DNA of 64,000 bases from Brachypodium distachyon (Eukaryota; Streptophyta; Magnoliopsida; Poales; Poaceae), in NCBI RefSeq assembly GCF_000005505.3, contig NC_016132.3:56062914-56126913 (forward strand). The letters are read 5' to 3'. Every line of letters begins with the position of its first letter. Position 1 is the stretch's first letter. The notes beneath the pieces were generated by a model. The model saw only the letters and a list, made by a program, of their open reading frames with translations. It ran no database searches and was not told where the DNA came from. The position numbers and the translations under genes are program-made. Of the stretch, positions 51,574 through 62,771 are shown one piece after another.

Positions 51574-54500
51574 ATGGCGGCGGCTGGAGAGGTACCGGAG
51601 AGCTCCACCGTCGGCGAGCGGTCGCGCGTGCCCTTCGCTCGGGGCGGCCCTGTGTTCGTCCCCTTCATGGTGGGCCCTGTCTCCACCGTCCCCGAGTTCA
51701 TGTCCTCCACGCTCCGGGAGGTTCAGGTGCCAACCCCCCTGCGCAACTTCCCCCAAACCCTAGCTCTTCGATTCGGCCTAGAGATTCAGTATAACGAAAT
51801 CGTGTTTTCGTTTGCATCCAGTCTTTGCAAGACGAATTGGGCGACCCAGGGGACGAGTTCGAGGAGGAGCTCTCGTAAGCCCATGATTTCGTTCTGTTGT
51901 GTATAAAAAAAACTCCATTCCCTGTCTGTCGTGTACTCATGTGCGCTTACATCTTGATGATTTGGTTTGTAATATGTGTTTTTTTTTCACAGCGTCGATG
52001 AGCTGAGGGTGCTCTCTGAGGAGGAGATTGTGGAGCGCGCTCTCAGGGAGGCTATGGAGGTGACCTCTCTACTGCTAAACCACCTGTTCTTATCCATGTG
52101 CCTGGTCGGTGTCTTCATGCGAGTTTATTTTGTTGGTATTTGTAGGAGGAGCGGCGGGACTCTGGTACTCCATCACAACCAGGGGATCAAAGGTTTGAAG
52201 GAGGGTAAGCAGTCTGGTTTCGCTGTTGCTTGGTTAGTTCATTGTTAGTGAGGTTGATCGGTTATCTTGTTATGGTCTTAGGCAAGTTGGTTAGACACAA
52301 CACGACCAGAGGATTTTTGGATAATGTTGGCATGATGGTTACTAGTTAACTTCCATGCCAAACATAAAATTAGCAAGGAAGGCTTTCCTAAGGTGTGTGC
52401 TGTAGTAAAATTAACATGCTGTGATATGAAAGTTGGAACTCAGAGAAAGTATCATAGCGACTCTTTTGTGAACTTCATTACTCATAGCTGCATTCTGAAT
52501 ATTTGGTATGTTACTATGTTATGGCTTATGTGTTTGATTGGATCTGATAATGTCCTTTTGTTGTACCACATGTAGAATCTCAGTGAATTCCACTCCTGTA
52601 AATGGGATTTCCCCCTCAAGGGCATCAGTTGTAAGACAGAGTTCTGGATCAGCCATCGAGGATATGGCAATTGAACTGCCTGAACCGCAAGGTAGCAATA
52701 GAAAAACAAGAGGTGGAAAGAAAAAAACCAGAGCCAAGAAGGCAAAAAACAGTCTTCCCGTCTCAGATTCAACAGCTGAAAGAGAGACAGCTAGATCACC
52801 TGCTGAGGCAATTGTACCATTTGAATCACAAGGGAGCAAGGGTGAAAATGGAACCACCACTTCAAATTCATCAATTGAAAGTGAAACACCTGTGCCACCA
52901 AGGGAGGATATGGTAGTTGTTCCACATGACCCAGAAGGCACAGATGGGCAAACAAAATGCAGAAAGGGCAAAAAGAGAGGCAGGCATTTTGACCGGGAAG
53001 TTCGAGCACATATTTTACAGGTATGTTTGTCACTCCATTTGTTGCCTTTGTGCTTCTCTGAATGCAGTTTTTGATGAATTTTGTGTTGTGCAGTAGTGTA
53101 GCTCCCCTGTGCATTTGTTGTATCAATTCAGTTTGGTTATATTCATCTAAAATTGTTGTTTCGGACTAAGAACTGAGACATGTAGGGTTAGGCTATTTGG
53201 ATAATACCGTCAGCAGGTTAAGAAAAAGGAGCTTTGCAGGTGCTGCTAGTTGGTATGTTTAAAACTAGTTTGTGATAGTTGGAAATTTTTCAGTTTTATT
53301 GTTATTGCAACAGTGTTTGCCTTTAACATGTACCAGTTATATTTGAATAGATGGAATATCTGCAAATATCTTGTAGAATTAGGCTTTAATACGTGTTAGG
53401 CCTATTTTTCAGTGATACCTGTATCTTATAGTAAGACATTTTCTGAATCTAGTAAGTACTACTAAGGGCCAGTTCAGTTGTGCCCACCCCGGCAGGGATC
53501 AACGGGGAACGATGCAAGTTTAGTTTAACTTCCCTCAAATCCCTCTCAATCCCTGCAGGGAATCTTGCAAACGAACAGGGCCTAAGTGGTAACCTGTGAT
53601 TTCTCTCATCATTGAAGTGCATCCACTTTTAGTGTCTACAAATTCTGATCGTGGTTTTGTATCATATTTATTTTCATGGTATGACCATAATTAGGGGAGA
53701 TATCTTACTAAAGCAGAGAAGATGGCAGAAATCAAGGTTAAGCAAGAAGAAGACAAATATGCAGCGAGGTTGCACTCATTCAGGTAACACAGTTACAACT
53801 TGTTTATCTTTATTTAGGCGTCCATACTTTATGCCGTACCTTTATAATTTATTTATATTGATTTTTATCCGATATCGGTGGGATGCTATTATTGAAGCCA
53901 TCACCGTAATTCTGTGTGTGCAATGTTAGATCAGTATTAACTTGATACTACCTTAACATTTTGGCATCTATAATATCTGCACTTCAATTATCAGCTGGAT
54001 CCGGCCAGGCTAGTTCATGTTTTTATGGAAGATCTTTCTGGCTGACAGCCTGAAACTTTTTTTTTGAGGGGGGCTGAAACTATTAAGAACATTGAAGCTT
54101 GCCCTGGTCTTTTTTGGTAGAATGGGCCTAGCTCCCTTTAGAAAATCTAAGTACAAAGTACAAACTATACATGATTATCAGTATGTTGTACAGTTAAGAC
54201 CATATGGTTTTGTTTTTTCTGTTCTTTTCCTAATCATAACCTTTTAGCTTGTTCTGTTGTTTTGCTAAGCATAACCTTTTATAAAATCGTATTATTCTTT
54301 GAATGCAGTGGTGATTCTGTGATGTCCAAAGGTCCGAAGGCATTAGCCGAGAAAACTGATATGGCAAAATCTCTTACATACATGAGTGCCGCTTGGAAGG
54401 TTTGCATTGAAACTTATGGTTTATTCCATTTGCGACACTTCTCTCCACAAGCTCTTCTTTGGTCTTCAGAATTTTACTACTCTTAACAACATTTTCTGTT

Positions 54501-55558
54501 TTCAGAACAAAGCTTTGAGATCTGGGGAACACAGATCTATAGTCTATCCAGAAGTAATTCTTTGTGTTGAATTTTATGAGAAGAGACATAGCTCTGTGAA
54601 AGTAATATGTTGAACTTTAGTTAAACATGCTTGTTTTTAAAGTGAAATGTGTGTGGATTAAGCTTTTTGGTTATCTCTTTGTCTTGCAGAGCCAGGAATT
54701 TCTTGTGTTGGGAAGTCAGTTCCTTACAGATCTAAAGGACAATCTGTACTGTTTAACTAATAAGTTGATGGAGGTGAACAAGCAACATGATCGTTCTGGC
54801 TATTTTCTTATTGAGGTATGCTTTTTTTCTTTCTATTTTTGTAAATCCATGACGCGTTCTTCCAGAAGTCTTGAAGTTTTGCTAATCTCTGATTTCTTTT
54901 ATCAGGACACGTTCTACAATGACACGAGACATTGTTCTGCTGTTGATTACAGCAAGCCTATACTTGACTGGCTTAACAATTCCAGTGATGAGGTGGCAGA
55001 GAAGTGGGATGCCATAACCTCTGGCGTGTTGAAGAGACATCAAAAGAACTTGCTGAGGGGTTTGAATATTTCAAATGTGCCCGAGTTTAAATCTGCAAAA
55101 ATGCAAAGGACACGCTTTTCAGACCTGCAATTCCAGCTTGGTGCTGGGTACCTCTACTGCCACCAGGTTCTCTCACCTTATTCTCTTTATGTCTACTCCA
55201 TAATTCCCTCCATTCTTCTGATATATTTGTTGCCTTGTGTGTGAATAAATGTTCATTGTTCTAATGGCATTTTCAGGGGAACTGCAAGCACATGTTTGTG
55301 ATTAGAGACATGAGGTTGATCCACCCAGAAGACACGCAGAACCAAGCGGAATACCCGCTCCTGACATTCCAGTTGCAGAGGCGTCTCCAGAAGTGTTCGG
55401 TGTGCCAAATCTACGTTGCAACGAAGATGACAGTGGACGATAAATGGGCTCCAAGTAATCCTTGTTATTTCTGCAAGCAATGCTACTACCTCCTTCACTA
55501 CAAGGAGGACGACTCGCTGTTATATCATCATACCGTATATGATTACCCGCAAGACTAA
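51574..55558 (+). CDS. SRD2: snRNA-activating protein complex subunit 3 (SNAPC3/SRD2)
   Basis: Homologue of human SNAP50 and Arabidopsis SRD2, a nuclear factor that binds the upstream element of snRNA genes and is needed for their transcription by RNA polymerases II and III. The 11 exons are 51574-51726, 51822-51874, 51993-52059, 52146-52204, 52576-53020, 53695-53783, 54309-54399, 54506-54601, 54690-54815, 54906-55166 and 55277-55558 (573 residues). The N-terminal half is acidic then Lys-rich (RKTRGGKKKTRAKKAKN). The conserved SNAP50 domain covers the C-terminal half, including YPEVILCVEFYEKR, SGYFLIEDTFYND and DWLNNS, and ends in a Cys cluster (520, 523, 543, 546, 549; CSVC and CYFCKQC) likely to bind zinc. 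An in-frame Met at 51439 is possible, but MAAAGEVPESS is the more usual kind of start. Intron 5 carries a Tourist-like MITE and a weak acceptor. Confidence 0.92.
53466..53582. mobile_element. Tourist-like MITE in SNAPC3 intron 5
   Basis: GGGCCAGTTCAGTTGTG at the left and CAAACGAACAGGGCC at the right are imperfect inverted repeats 117 bp apart. TAA stands directly outside each end, the PIF/Harbinger target duplication. It ends about 110 bp before exon 6. Confidence 0.8.
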
Positions 55559-56156
55559 AAATTGTTTTTTCACTAGAAGGCCTGGCATTTACTTCTAGTC
55601 TCCTTCTGTGTATATTCTGTTTTTAAGGTTAAAATGTATATTCTTTTCTGCAAGGAAATACAGATGCCGACATGTATTGTATCGATGGATCTCTTTTTAA
55701 ATATTACACCCTATGTTTCGAAATATAAGATGTTCTACCTTTGTCACAACAAAGTCAAGACCGTAGAAAAATCTATTAACATCTACTTACTCCGTTCCTA
55801 AAAACTTGTCAATTTGCACTAAAACCACGACAAGTATTTAGAAATGGAGGAGGGAGTACACTGCAACGTGTCTTGGAGGCTTGGATTTAAGTCATGGCTT
55901 GAATGTGAAATTATACTCCACTTGCGACTTCCAAACCGAATACATTTCAAAAACACAAAGAAAAATGCAAAGAGGGAAAGGAAATTATGCGTTTCGAAAA
56001 AGGGAGGGGAAATTAATTGTGGGCCAGGCGAAGCTGCGTCCCGGCGAGGGAGGCCACAGGAGACAGGACGGAACGAGAGGCCCTGGAGCGCCGGGGCCTT
56101 ATCCGCACCCGCAAGCCCTTCACGTCCCGCCACGATGACCGCCCCATGGACCACCA
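55559..56156. other. Spacer between the SNAPC3 and DUF2358 genes
   Basis: The SNAPC3 3' UTR and the DUF2358 promoter and 5' UTR are only 600 bp in total, in tandem orientation. A short Stowaway lies in the middle and a partial MITE end (CCCTATGTTTCGAAATATAA) at about 55709-55728. Confidence 0.6.
55790..55856. mobile_element. Short Stowaway-type MITE
   Basis: CTCCGTTCCTAAAAACTTGTC at the left and GACAAGTATTTAGAAATGGA at the right, ending AGGGAG, are inverted repeats. TA stands outside both ends. The element is 67 bp. Confidence 0.8.
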
Positions 56157-58153
56157 ATGGCCACCACCGCCGCCGCTCTCTCTTGCTCCTGCTCCCACTC
56201 GCCATCCCCTTCCTCCACCCTCCTCCGACGAACAGTACCCGGTTTCCACCGGACACCCGATGCTCCCCGCCGCCTCCGCCTCGCCCCCTTGCACGGTGAG
56301 ACCCTGAGACCTCGTCTTCCTATTTCGAATTTCCGATACGGCAGCTTCTGACGATGTGTGAGTTCATCACGCGGGCAGTCGTGGATGACTCCAAGGAGGT
56401 TGAGACGGCGGCCGGGGCCAGCGGCGACGAGAGGTCGGAGGCGGACAGGCTGATCGACGGCATGGACTTCGGGGAGCTCTGCGACGATTTCGAGTGCATA
56501 AGCAGCCCCTACGTGGAGTCCACGGCCAGGCAGATCGTGCGGGACATCCTGGAGATCCGAGAAGGCAACCGCGCCCTCAGCTGCTACGCGGTCGCCGTCA
56601 AATACAAGGTGCGTAGATGCAGCTCCCTATCAGTTGATCGATTCTACTTGTCTGATCATCAGTTAGCATAGTAGATACGTCTATATTTGGACAAATTTGA
56701 GACAAGTAATATGGATCGGAGTGAGTACGTAAAAGTGCAGTGCTTAAGGTCATAAGATATTAAGATCCTATATAAACAATGACCTTCCTGTGGTTTTGCA
56801 AAAACACCACTTGTAACTTGGAGTATATACTCAATGAATGTTATGGTGTTGTTCGGAACACGTAGACTTCGGAATTTTAGATTCCCTTCGGAACTGAACT
56901 GTTTCAATTAAAATTTCTGCGAAAATTTCCTCAGTTGCCCAAACATGCCGCCATAAGTACGTAACATAGCTTGACCCCCATGGAAATCATGGTGCGGTGG
57001 TTCTCTTGGCCATGCCTCAATTTTTTTTAAGAACCATGCATGACTCATTTTTTCAGAAGCCTAAACTGCTAAGTACTGGCAGGTTCTGAGGTTCTCGTCC
57101 CCTAGTTGTGTGCCGATTGTGGGCACTGACAGCGGGTTTCCTGCCAGCTCCTCAAACTCTCTACTCTCTTTCCCTCTTGGGCTAGCTGGGTTTTACAGAT
57201 GACTAGATTTTCAGATGTGCCTCCAATTGCACAGTTCGAGTGACACACGTATCATATCATCAGAGTGACACCGTGTTGTCTTCTTTCAGGACCCGCTCCG
57301 GTCATTTGTTGGGCGTGAGAAATACAAGAGGCCGTTGTGGATCACCGAGGCTCTGGAAAACCCTACGGTGGTATGGATTGGTCGACCTGGATGTGCTTAT
57401 TTCAGCTACATATGTTCACACCCCACAGTTTTTCAGTTTATCCATGTTAACACAAAAATTGTTACCTCAAATTTCATGAGCGTTACATCTTTAAATTTTA
57501 CATCATCTAAACCAAAGTTTGCATATCATTCTGGTTTACCTGTTTCAAGCATGATGCTATTGTAATCACCACTCTTGTTACTGCGTCAGACAGTCCAGGA
57601 AATGTCAATGCAGTCGACAAGCACATTGACCATTAAATGGACGCTGAGGGGGAAACCCAGTAACCAAATCTTCTCGGCCATCAGCGGAGAGCTCATCATC
57701 CGCGTCGATTCACAGTTTGTCTTGAACCAGATCAGTGGCCAAGTGCTCGAACACGTCGAATCGTGGGACCTCTCCGGCTCGTCCCCTCCTGCCCAGGCCT
57801 ACTTCTGGCTGTCCAGGAGGGTTTACTCCACTGTCGAGGCCGGCAAGGATACAGTTGAAGCTGCCAAGGACTTGGCGTCTCGGCTGTCAGAGAACAAAGA
57901 TCAGAATTTGGAGGTTTATCCGGACCCCTCGGGGGATCCTACAAAGGTACAATAGTCTTTTGCACATTGCACATTGATTAGATCAGTGGTAAAGTTCGGT
58001 TTTGTTTTACCGGTTAACTGACAACTTCTTGGGCGTCGGCGCATGATGCAGTTCTTCACCAGGCCGGATGATTTGAACCAAGACGTGTATCAGATCGCGC
58101 TCTTCCTGGCCGTCCTCTACTTCATTGTACAGTTCCTGAAATTGACTATATGA
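56157..58153 (+). CDS. Chloroplast-targeted DUF2358 protein
   Basis: Family of unknown function in plants and algae, predicted to act in plastids. The five exons are 56157-56295, 56379-56608, 57290-57370, 57590-57946 and 58052-58153 (302 residues). The N-terminus MATTAAALSCSCSHSPSPSS...RRTVPGFHR is a typical transit peptide: Ser/Ala/Arg-rich with no acidic residues. The DUF2358 region runs from about SEADRLIDGMDFGELCDDFE through KYKRPLWITEALENP, TVQEMSMQSTSTLTIKWTLR and LNQISGQVLEHVESWDLS. A hydrophobic C-terminal segment, YQIALFLAVLYFIVQFLKL, may anchor it in a membrane. The first intron (83 bp) was placed with acceptor GCGGGCAG so that the transit-peptide frame joins VVDDSKEVE. Other frames with acceptor 56344 would give a poorer N-terminus, so exon 1 is less certain than the rest. 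Confidence 0.85.
56672..56725. mobile_element. Stowaway fragment in DUF2358 intron 2
   Basis: The segment ATACGTCTATATTTGGACAA then TTTGAGACAAGTAATATGG and ATCGGAGTGAG resembles the right half of a Stowaway (compare 13160-13207). The left end is missing. Confidence 0.5.
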
Positions 58154-59619
58154 CTGTACAAGTTCGCTCCAGCTCAGATCTGGAACCCTCTTGCCCTGAC
58201 CAATTCTCAGAACGAGCTTGTGTGCATGTACACACATGCGCATGTATCTATGTCTAACAGAAATCATATCACAGGCATGCCCAGTCAGATGATGCTCTGT
58301 CATCTGGCAGACAGCCATGAGTTTTGAGACCCAAAAATGTGCTTGAATGGTCAGTACGTGCATTATCTAGCATTCATCATTTCGTGGTGTCACTTGTCAA
58401 CAACAACGACTAGTACTCCGTTTTCTCTATAGGATGTCATAATTTTTGTCTTAATAAGTCCAGTATTTATAATTTCAAATATGTATGCTGACGGATTTAG
58501 TACAAACTAATTTAGAGTTATAGATGTTGGTAGAATTTTTTATAAATTTGGTCAAACTTTAAACTTAGGACAAAGTTAGAACATATGATAAAGAGGAACA
58601 GAGGGAGTAGTAGATTGGCAGTTGATCTTGTGCCAGAGAAAGAAAGAAAGATGAATGTACTGCATGGTGCATTGGTCAATTGGTGCATGCTGCTTCAGAT
58701 CCCCTCCCTGTGTCAGGTTCGGAGACCATCGAGAACGCCTGGTATTTGTGATTTCAGTGGGCAGGATCACGCACAGCTGAAGACTTTGCACCAGCTGACG
58801 CAAACGGAGCATCACCTTCTCGCTCACCCGACCACACTTGCTAGCCAGCTAACCAGGATCTCTGGCGTTTCCCGATAATATCCGCAGAAGTACAAATTTT
58901 TTGTCCGCAGAAGTACGGAGTAGTCGACTGCTTCTCATGTGGTACTGATTTTCTCCCCAGATGTTGATCTTTTGTTCACTGAAAAAGGGCAGACGAATTC
59001 ACGGCATCATGAACGTGCTTGAAGGCTGTGGCAGTAATTTTCTCCCCAGAACATGGCTTCAACTCCTAATAGATGCAGTAATTTTTTGTTCATTTCAAAA
59101 AAAAAAATGGAAGGAAAGTCATCTAAAGATGCTGATTCCATGTCATATTCACCGTGATACCGCAAGGTCTTATTGAAGAGTAACAGTACTGGCACACGAG
59201 TACATGACACACGTCTGGCGACGACCTGTGGGCTCATACAGTCCGTAGCTCACTAGTCGCTGGCTCAAGCGTCGTATACAAGTGTCACACACAAACTCAT
59301 GGAATCTACCCAGCATTTGCATGTCACCACACGATCAGATCTTGTGTCTACCCAAAATGCCCTCACGACATAAACGTACGGGAGGCAGCAATCACCACAA
59401 AACTGAACAAACTGCAGGAGGTAGCCATGTCATTTCTCACAAGAAGCCATCTCTGCCCGATAGCCGATAAATACCACCAAAGCCAACCAGGATTTCCCTT
59501 CAAGCTCACCCACTCATCCGCTGCTGGTGCTGCTGCTGAAGAAAAACATCGGTCTGTGCCACCAACACACACCACCCGTTAGGGCAGCATTACCTTCCAA
59601 AACTCCACCAGCCATCCAA
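58154..59619. other. Spacer between the DUF2358 and thioredoxin f genes
   Basis: It contains the DUF2358 3' UTR, one Stowaway-like element and, at the right, the thioredoxin f promoter. The phrase TTTTCTCCCCAGA occurs twice (about 58951 and 59038). No gene was recognised. Confidence 0.6.
58416..58607. mobile_element. Stowaway-like MITE
   Basis: CTCCGTTTTCTCTATAGGATG at the left and ATGATAAAGAGGAACAGAGG ending GAG at the right are imperfect inverted ends, with TA outside both. The element is 192 bp and the interior is AT-rich. Confidence 0.65.
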
Positions 59620-60465
59620 ATGGCGTTGCGCGTCTCCGTTTCCTCACCTCACGGGCCGGCAGCCTCCTCGCCGGCCATCTCCTCATGCCGCCCCGCTGCC
59701 TGCGGTCGCTTCCTGGCCTGCGCCACAGCTTCTCAGAAGAGGAGCCTGATGGTGATGTCCGGCTCTGACGGGAGGGGAGGAGTGACCCCGGTGAAGTCAG
59801 GCAGCTTGGAAACAGCCACGGGTGAGGAGGTGGAAACGGCCACGACGGGAGCTGATGCGGTGGCCGTGACCGGACAGGTCACCGAGGTGTGCAAGGACAC
59901 TTTCTGGCCAATTGTCAAGGCAGCACCACCCAAGCTCGTCGTCCTCGACATGTACACCCAATGGTACGGGGCAAACTCCATTAGTTTCTGTATTTCAGCT
60001 CCTCTTCATTGATGAACTAGAGTAGCTCTCACATCATCCTGTCATGCAAGCTAGGTTAGATTAGAGGAGAGTGAATAATCTTATAGAACAGATGTCATCC
60101 CACAGCACAGTGACGCAATAACCTCCTTTGCAGGTGCGGCCCTTGCAAAATTATGGCACCAAAATTCCAGGAAATGTCTGAGAAGGACCATGATGTTCTG
60201 TTCCTCAAGCTCGATTGCAATCAAGACAACAGGGTATGCTAGATACTGGAACTATCTTGCTGTCTCTTGTGTGTCTTGTATTATGTTTAAATAGATCTTT
60301 GGTAAGCTTCTTAGTGCTTGTTACTTGCAGCCTCTTGCGAAGGAGCTTGGCATAAGGGTTGTTCCAACATTCAAGATTTTCAAGGATGGAAAGGTGGCCA
60401 AGGAGGTCACTGGTGCCAAAATTGATGAATTAGCCCGTGCGATTGAGGAAGTGAAGTCAAGCTGA
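59620..60465 (+). CDS. TRXF: Thioredoxin f, chloroplastic
   Basis: Stromal disulfide reductase that receives electrons from ferredoxin-thioredoxin reductase and activates Calvin-cycle enzymes such as fructose-1,6-bisphosphatase in the light. The three exons are 59620-59963, 60134-60233 and 60331-60465 (192 residues). The transit peptide MALRVSVSSPHGPAASSPAI is Ser/Ala-rich, and the mature domain begins near VTGQVTEVCKDTFWPIVKAA. The active site WCGPC (115-119) is split by intron 1 inside the Trp codon. The cis-Pro loop RVVPTFKIF and the third Cys typical of f-type thioredoxins (in KLDCNQDN) are present. That Cys and the FWPIVKAAPPKLVVLDMYTQ segment favour type f over m, x or y. The gene converges with the PPR gene downstream. 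Confidence 0.95.
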
Positions 60466-61139
60466 GCAACACCCTGAAAAAATGCAGCAATTAGCAAGCT
60501 ATCACTAGTGTACACTATGGGATGAATGATCTTTTGTGGAAGTGGACAACCACCATGGAGAAAAACAGTTGTTATAGTTCTTCTGCTTATGATGATTTAC
60601 CAGTCGTTCTTGACTATATACACCCATCCAAGAGGACTGGATAATGTAAATAACCATTTCAATCTTCATGAGAATATTGTTGCTTTCCAATCCACGAATT
60701 TGCAAATGACCTGGTTTCGCATATTGGGGATGTTTTTGCAAAACAAATACTATATAAAAAAAATCTCTAGCTGCATCCTTGCAGTTGTGCACTAAGATGC
60801 GGGGTTCAATTGCTTTAGTTACTTCCTTCCCTACTATACCACCTTAAATTTAAATATCTTACCAAAACACTTATCTAGAATGAAGAGGTTAAATTGCAAT
60901 GCTATCAGTTCCATTGGAGATTACAAACTTACTATGGAAAGAAACTCGATGAATACCCACCAAATCAAAATAATTTACACGGTGAGTTCCAGATATAAAG
61001 TGAGCCGTGAAGAAGTCAAGGTACCTTGATTTCATTCTGATCCAAAGCTGCATTTGTGGCAGTTCAATTAGCCCCGTGTTATGCCTGGGTAGCACAAGAG
61101 TTCTAGCAAAGATAGATGTTTATGTTGCTTTTCAGCTCC
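60466..61139. other. Spacer between convergent thioredoxin f and PPR genes
   Basis: These are the presumed 3' UTRs of both genes. The sequence is AT-rich, with no repeat or further coding sequence seen. Confidence 0.6.
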
Positions 61140-62735
61140 TCACAAAGAAATTTTGCCACGCTCCCTCTGTCGATCCTCAACCCAAGTAGACCCTGGCTGT
61201 TTGAAGGGCAATTTTGTTCTCATAAGCGACCTAATTCTTTCTGCCTCCTCCCACTGTTCTTTCCCAGCATATATGTTCGACAACAGTATATAGTTCCCAG
61301 TATTTCGAGGTTCCAACTCAAAAAGCTTATTTGCAACAATTTCTGCAATCTCGACATTGTCGTGTGTTTTGCACGCACTCAGCAGAGCACCAAGAGCACC
61401 TGGATGGGGCCCCATTGGCATTGTTTGAACCATATCAAAAGCCTCCACAATCCTTCCTGCACGACCAAGCATATCAACAACACATGCATAGTGATCTGCC
61501 CGACGGTCCATCCCATAATCCTGCACCATTGCTTCCCAGTAGTCCAACCCCATGTCAACAAGTCCTGCATGGCTGCACGCAGTGAGCACACCCACAAAAG
61601 TGATTGGATCAGGTCTGACTGCCTGAGCTCGCATCCTTTCAAACACTTGAAGTGCCAGCGTCGAATGCCCATGAGTCGCCAGCCCACTAATTAGTGCAGT
61701 GTAAGGGTATGCATCAGGCTGTTCAATCTCCCTAAAACAATTGAGAGCCTGCTCAACATTCCCACATTTGGCATGCATATCTACCAGTGCTGTGAGCACC
61801 TTCTCGTTCCTTTCAATCCTCTTCCTGTCGACGTAATTTCCAACCCACCCAGCTAACGCCGTGCTGCCTATCTGCGAAGCAGAAGAGATAACTCCGACCA
61901 TGGTGGCTGCATCTGGCTCAATCCCAACAGCCTCCAGTTCCCTAAACAATGAAATCGACTCCTTGGGCCGCCCACACTGAGCATACCCGTTTATCATCGC
62001 CGTCCACGTCACAAGATTCTTCCCGGGCATTTTATCAAACAGCTCTCGCGCACTCTGCATGGACCCGCGCTTGCAGTATCCAACAATCAACACCGACCAA
62101 GACGACGAATCCCTGGTAGGCATTTCATCGAACACGAGGCGAGCAGAAGCGAAGTCACCGGCATTGACGTAGACGACCACCATGGCGTTCCAGGAGACCT
62201 GGGTTCTGGAGGGCATGGAGGTGAAGAGGGACTCCGCGGCGGGCACAGAGGCGAGGCGGGCATGCGCGCAGAGGAGAGAGTTGAAGGAGACGGCGTCAGG
62301 CGCCGGGATGCTGGCGAGCGCGGCGTGCGCCGCGGGGAGGGCGTCGCACTTGGCGTAGAGGTCGACGAGGGCGTTGGCGACGGGGAGGCGGGCGGGGACG
62401 AGAGCGAGGCGGAACGCGAGCGCGTGCAGGGACGCGCCGAACCGGAAGAGGCCTAGGGACGCGGCGGCGTTGAGCGCGAACGGGAGGGAGAAGTGGTCGG
62501 GGGAGACCGGCAGGCGCGGCATGAGGAGGAGCAGGCGGAGCGCGGCGTGGGGGCGTCGCTTCGAGAGGCGGCGGATGGCGTGGTTGAGGAGAGAGCGGAT
62601 GACCGGGGGAGGGGCCTCGGCGTGCGCGCGGATGAGGTGCCCGTGGACCGCGGCCGCCGGCGGGGGCGGATGGTCGGAGGCGAGGACGCGGGAGAGGTGG
62701 TCGAGGCGCGCGTCGCGGTTTGCTTGGGCCGCCAT
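61140..62735 (-). CDS. Pentatricopeptide repeat protein, PLS/E class, organelle-targeted
   Basis: Intronless, as most plant PPR genes are, with 531 residues from the Met at 62735 (MAAQANRDARLDHLSRVLAS). An in-frame Met at 62771 would add 12. PPR proteins bind organelle RNA base by base, and E-class members act mainly in C-to-U editing or related processing in mitochondria or plastids. Repeats are recognisable throughout, for example PDAVSFNSLLCAHARLASVP, VSWNAMVVVYVNAGDFASAR, SSWSVLIVGYCKRGSMQSAR and VTWTAMINGYAQCGRPKESI. The E motif follows (GALLSACKTHDNVEIAEIVA then NTGNYILLSNIYAGKEQWEE), ending in PGSTWVEDRQ. No DYW domain follows, so any editing would need a DYW partner in trans. The target cannot be told from the sequence by eye. 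Confidence 0.93.
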   Translation of the reverse strand: MAAQANRDARLDHLSRVLASDHPPPPAAAVHGHLIRAHAEAPPPVIRSLLNHAIRRLSKRRPHAALRLLLLMPRLPVSPDHFSLPFALNAAASLGLFRFGASLHALAFRLALVPARLPVANALVDLYAKCDALPAAHAALASIPAPDAVSFNSLLCAHARLASVPAAESLFTSMPSRTQVSWNAMVVVYVNAGDFASARLVFDEMPTRDSSSWSVLIVGYCKRGSMQSARELFDKMPGKNLVTWTAMINGYAQCGRPKESISLFRELEAVGIEPDAATMVGVISSASQIGSTALAGWVGNYVDRKRIERNEKVLTALVDMHAKCGNVEQALNCFREIEQPDAYPYTALISGLATHGHSTLALQVFERMRAQAVRPDPITFVGVLTACSHAGLVDMGLDYWEAMVQDYGMDRRADHYACVVDMLGRAGRIVEAFDMVQTMPMGPHPGALGALLSACKTHDNVEIAEIVANKLFELEPRNTGNYILLSNIYAGKEQWEEAERIRSLMRTKLPFKQPGSTWVEDRQRERGKISL

Positions 62736-62771
62736 GTTGAAAGAACTACGGTGCCGAATTGTTCGAGTCAA

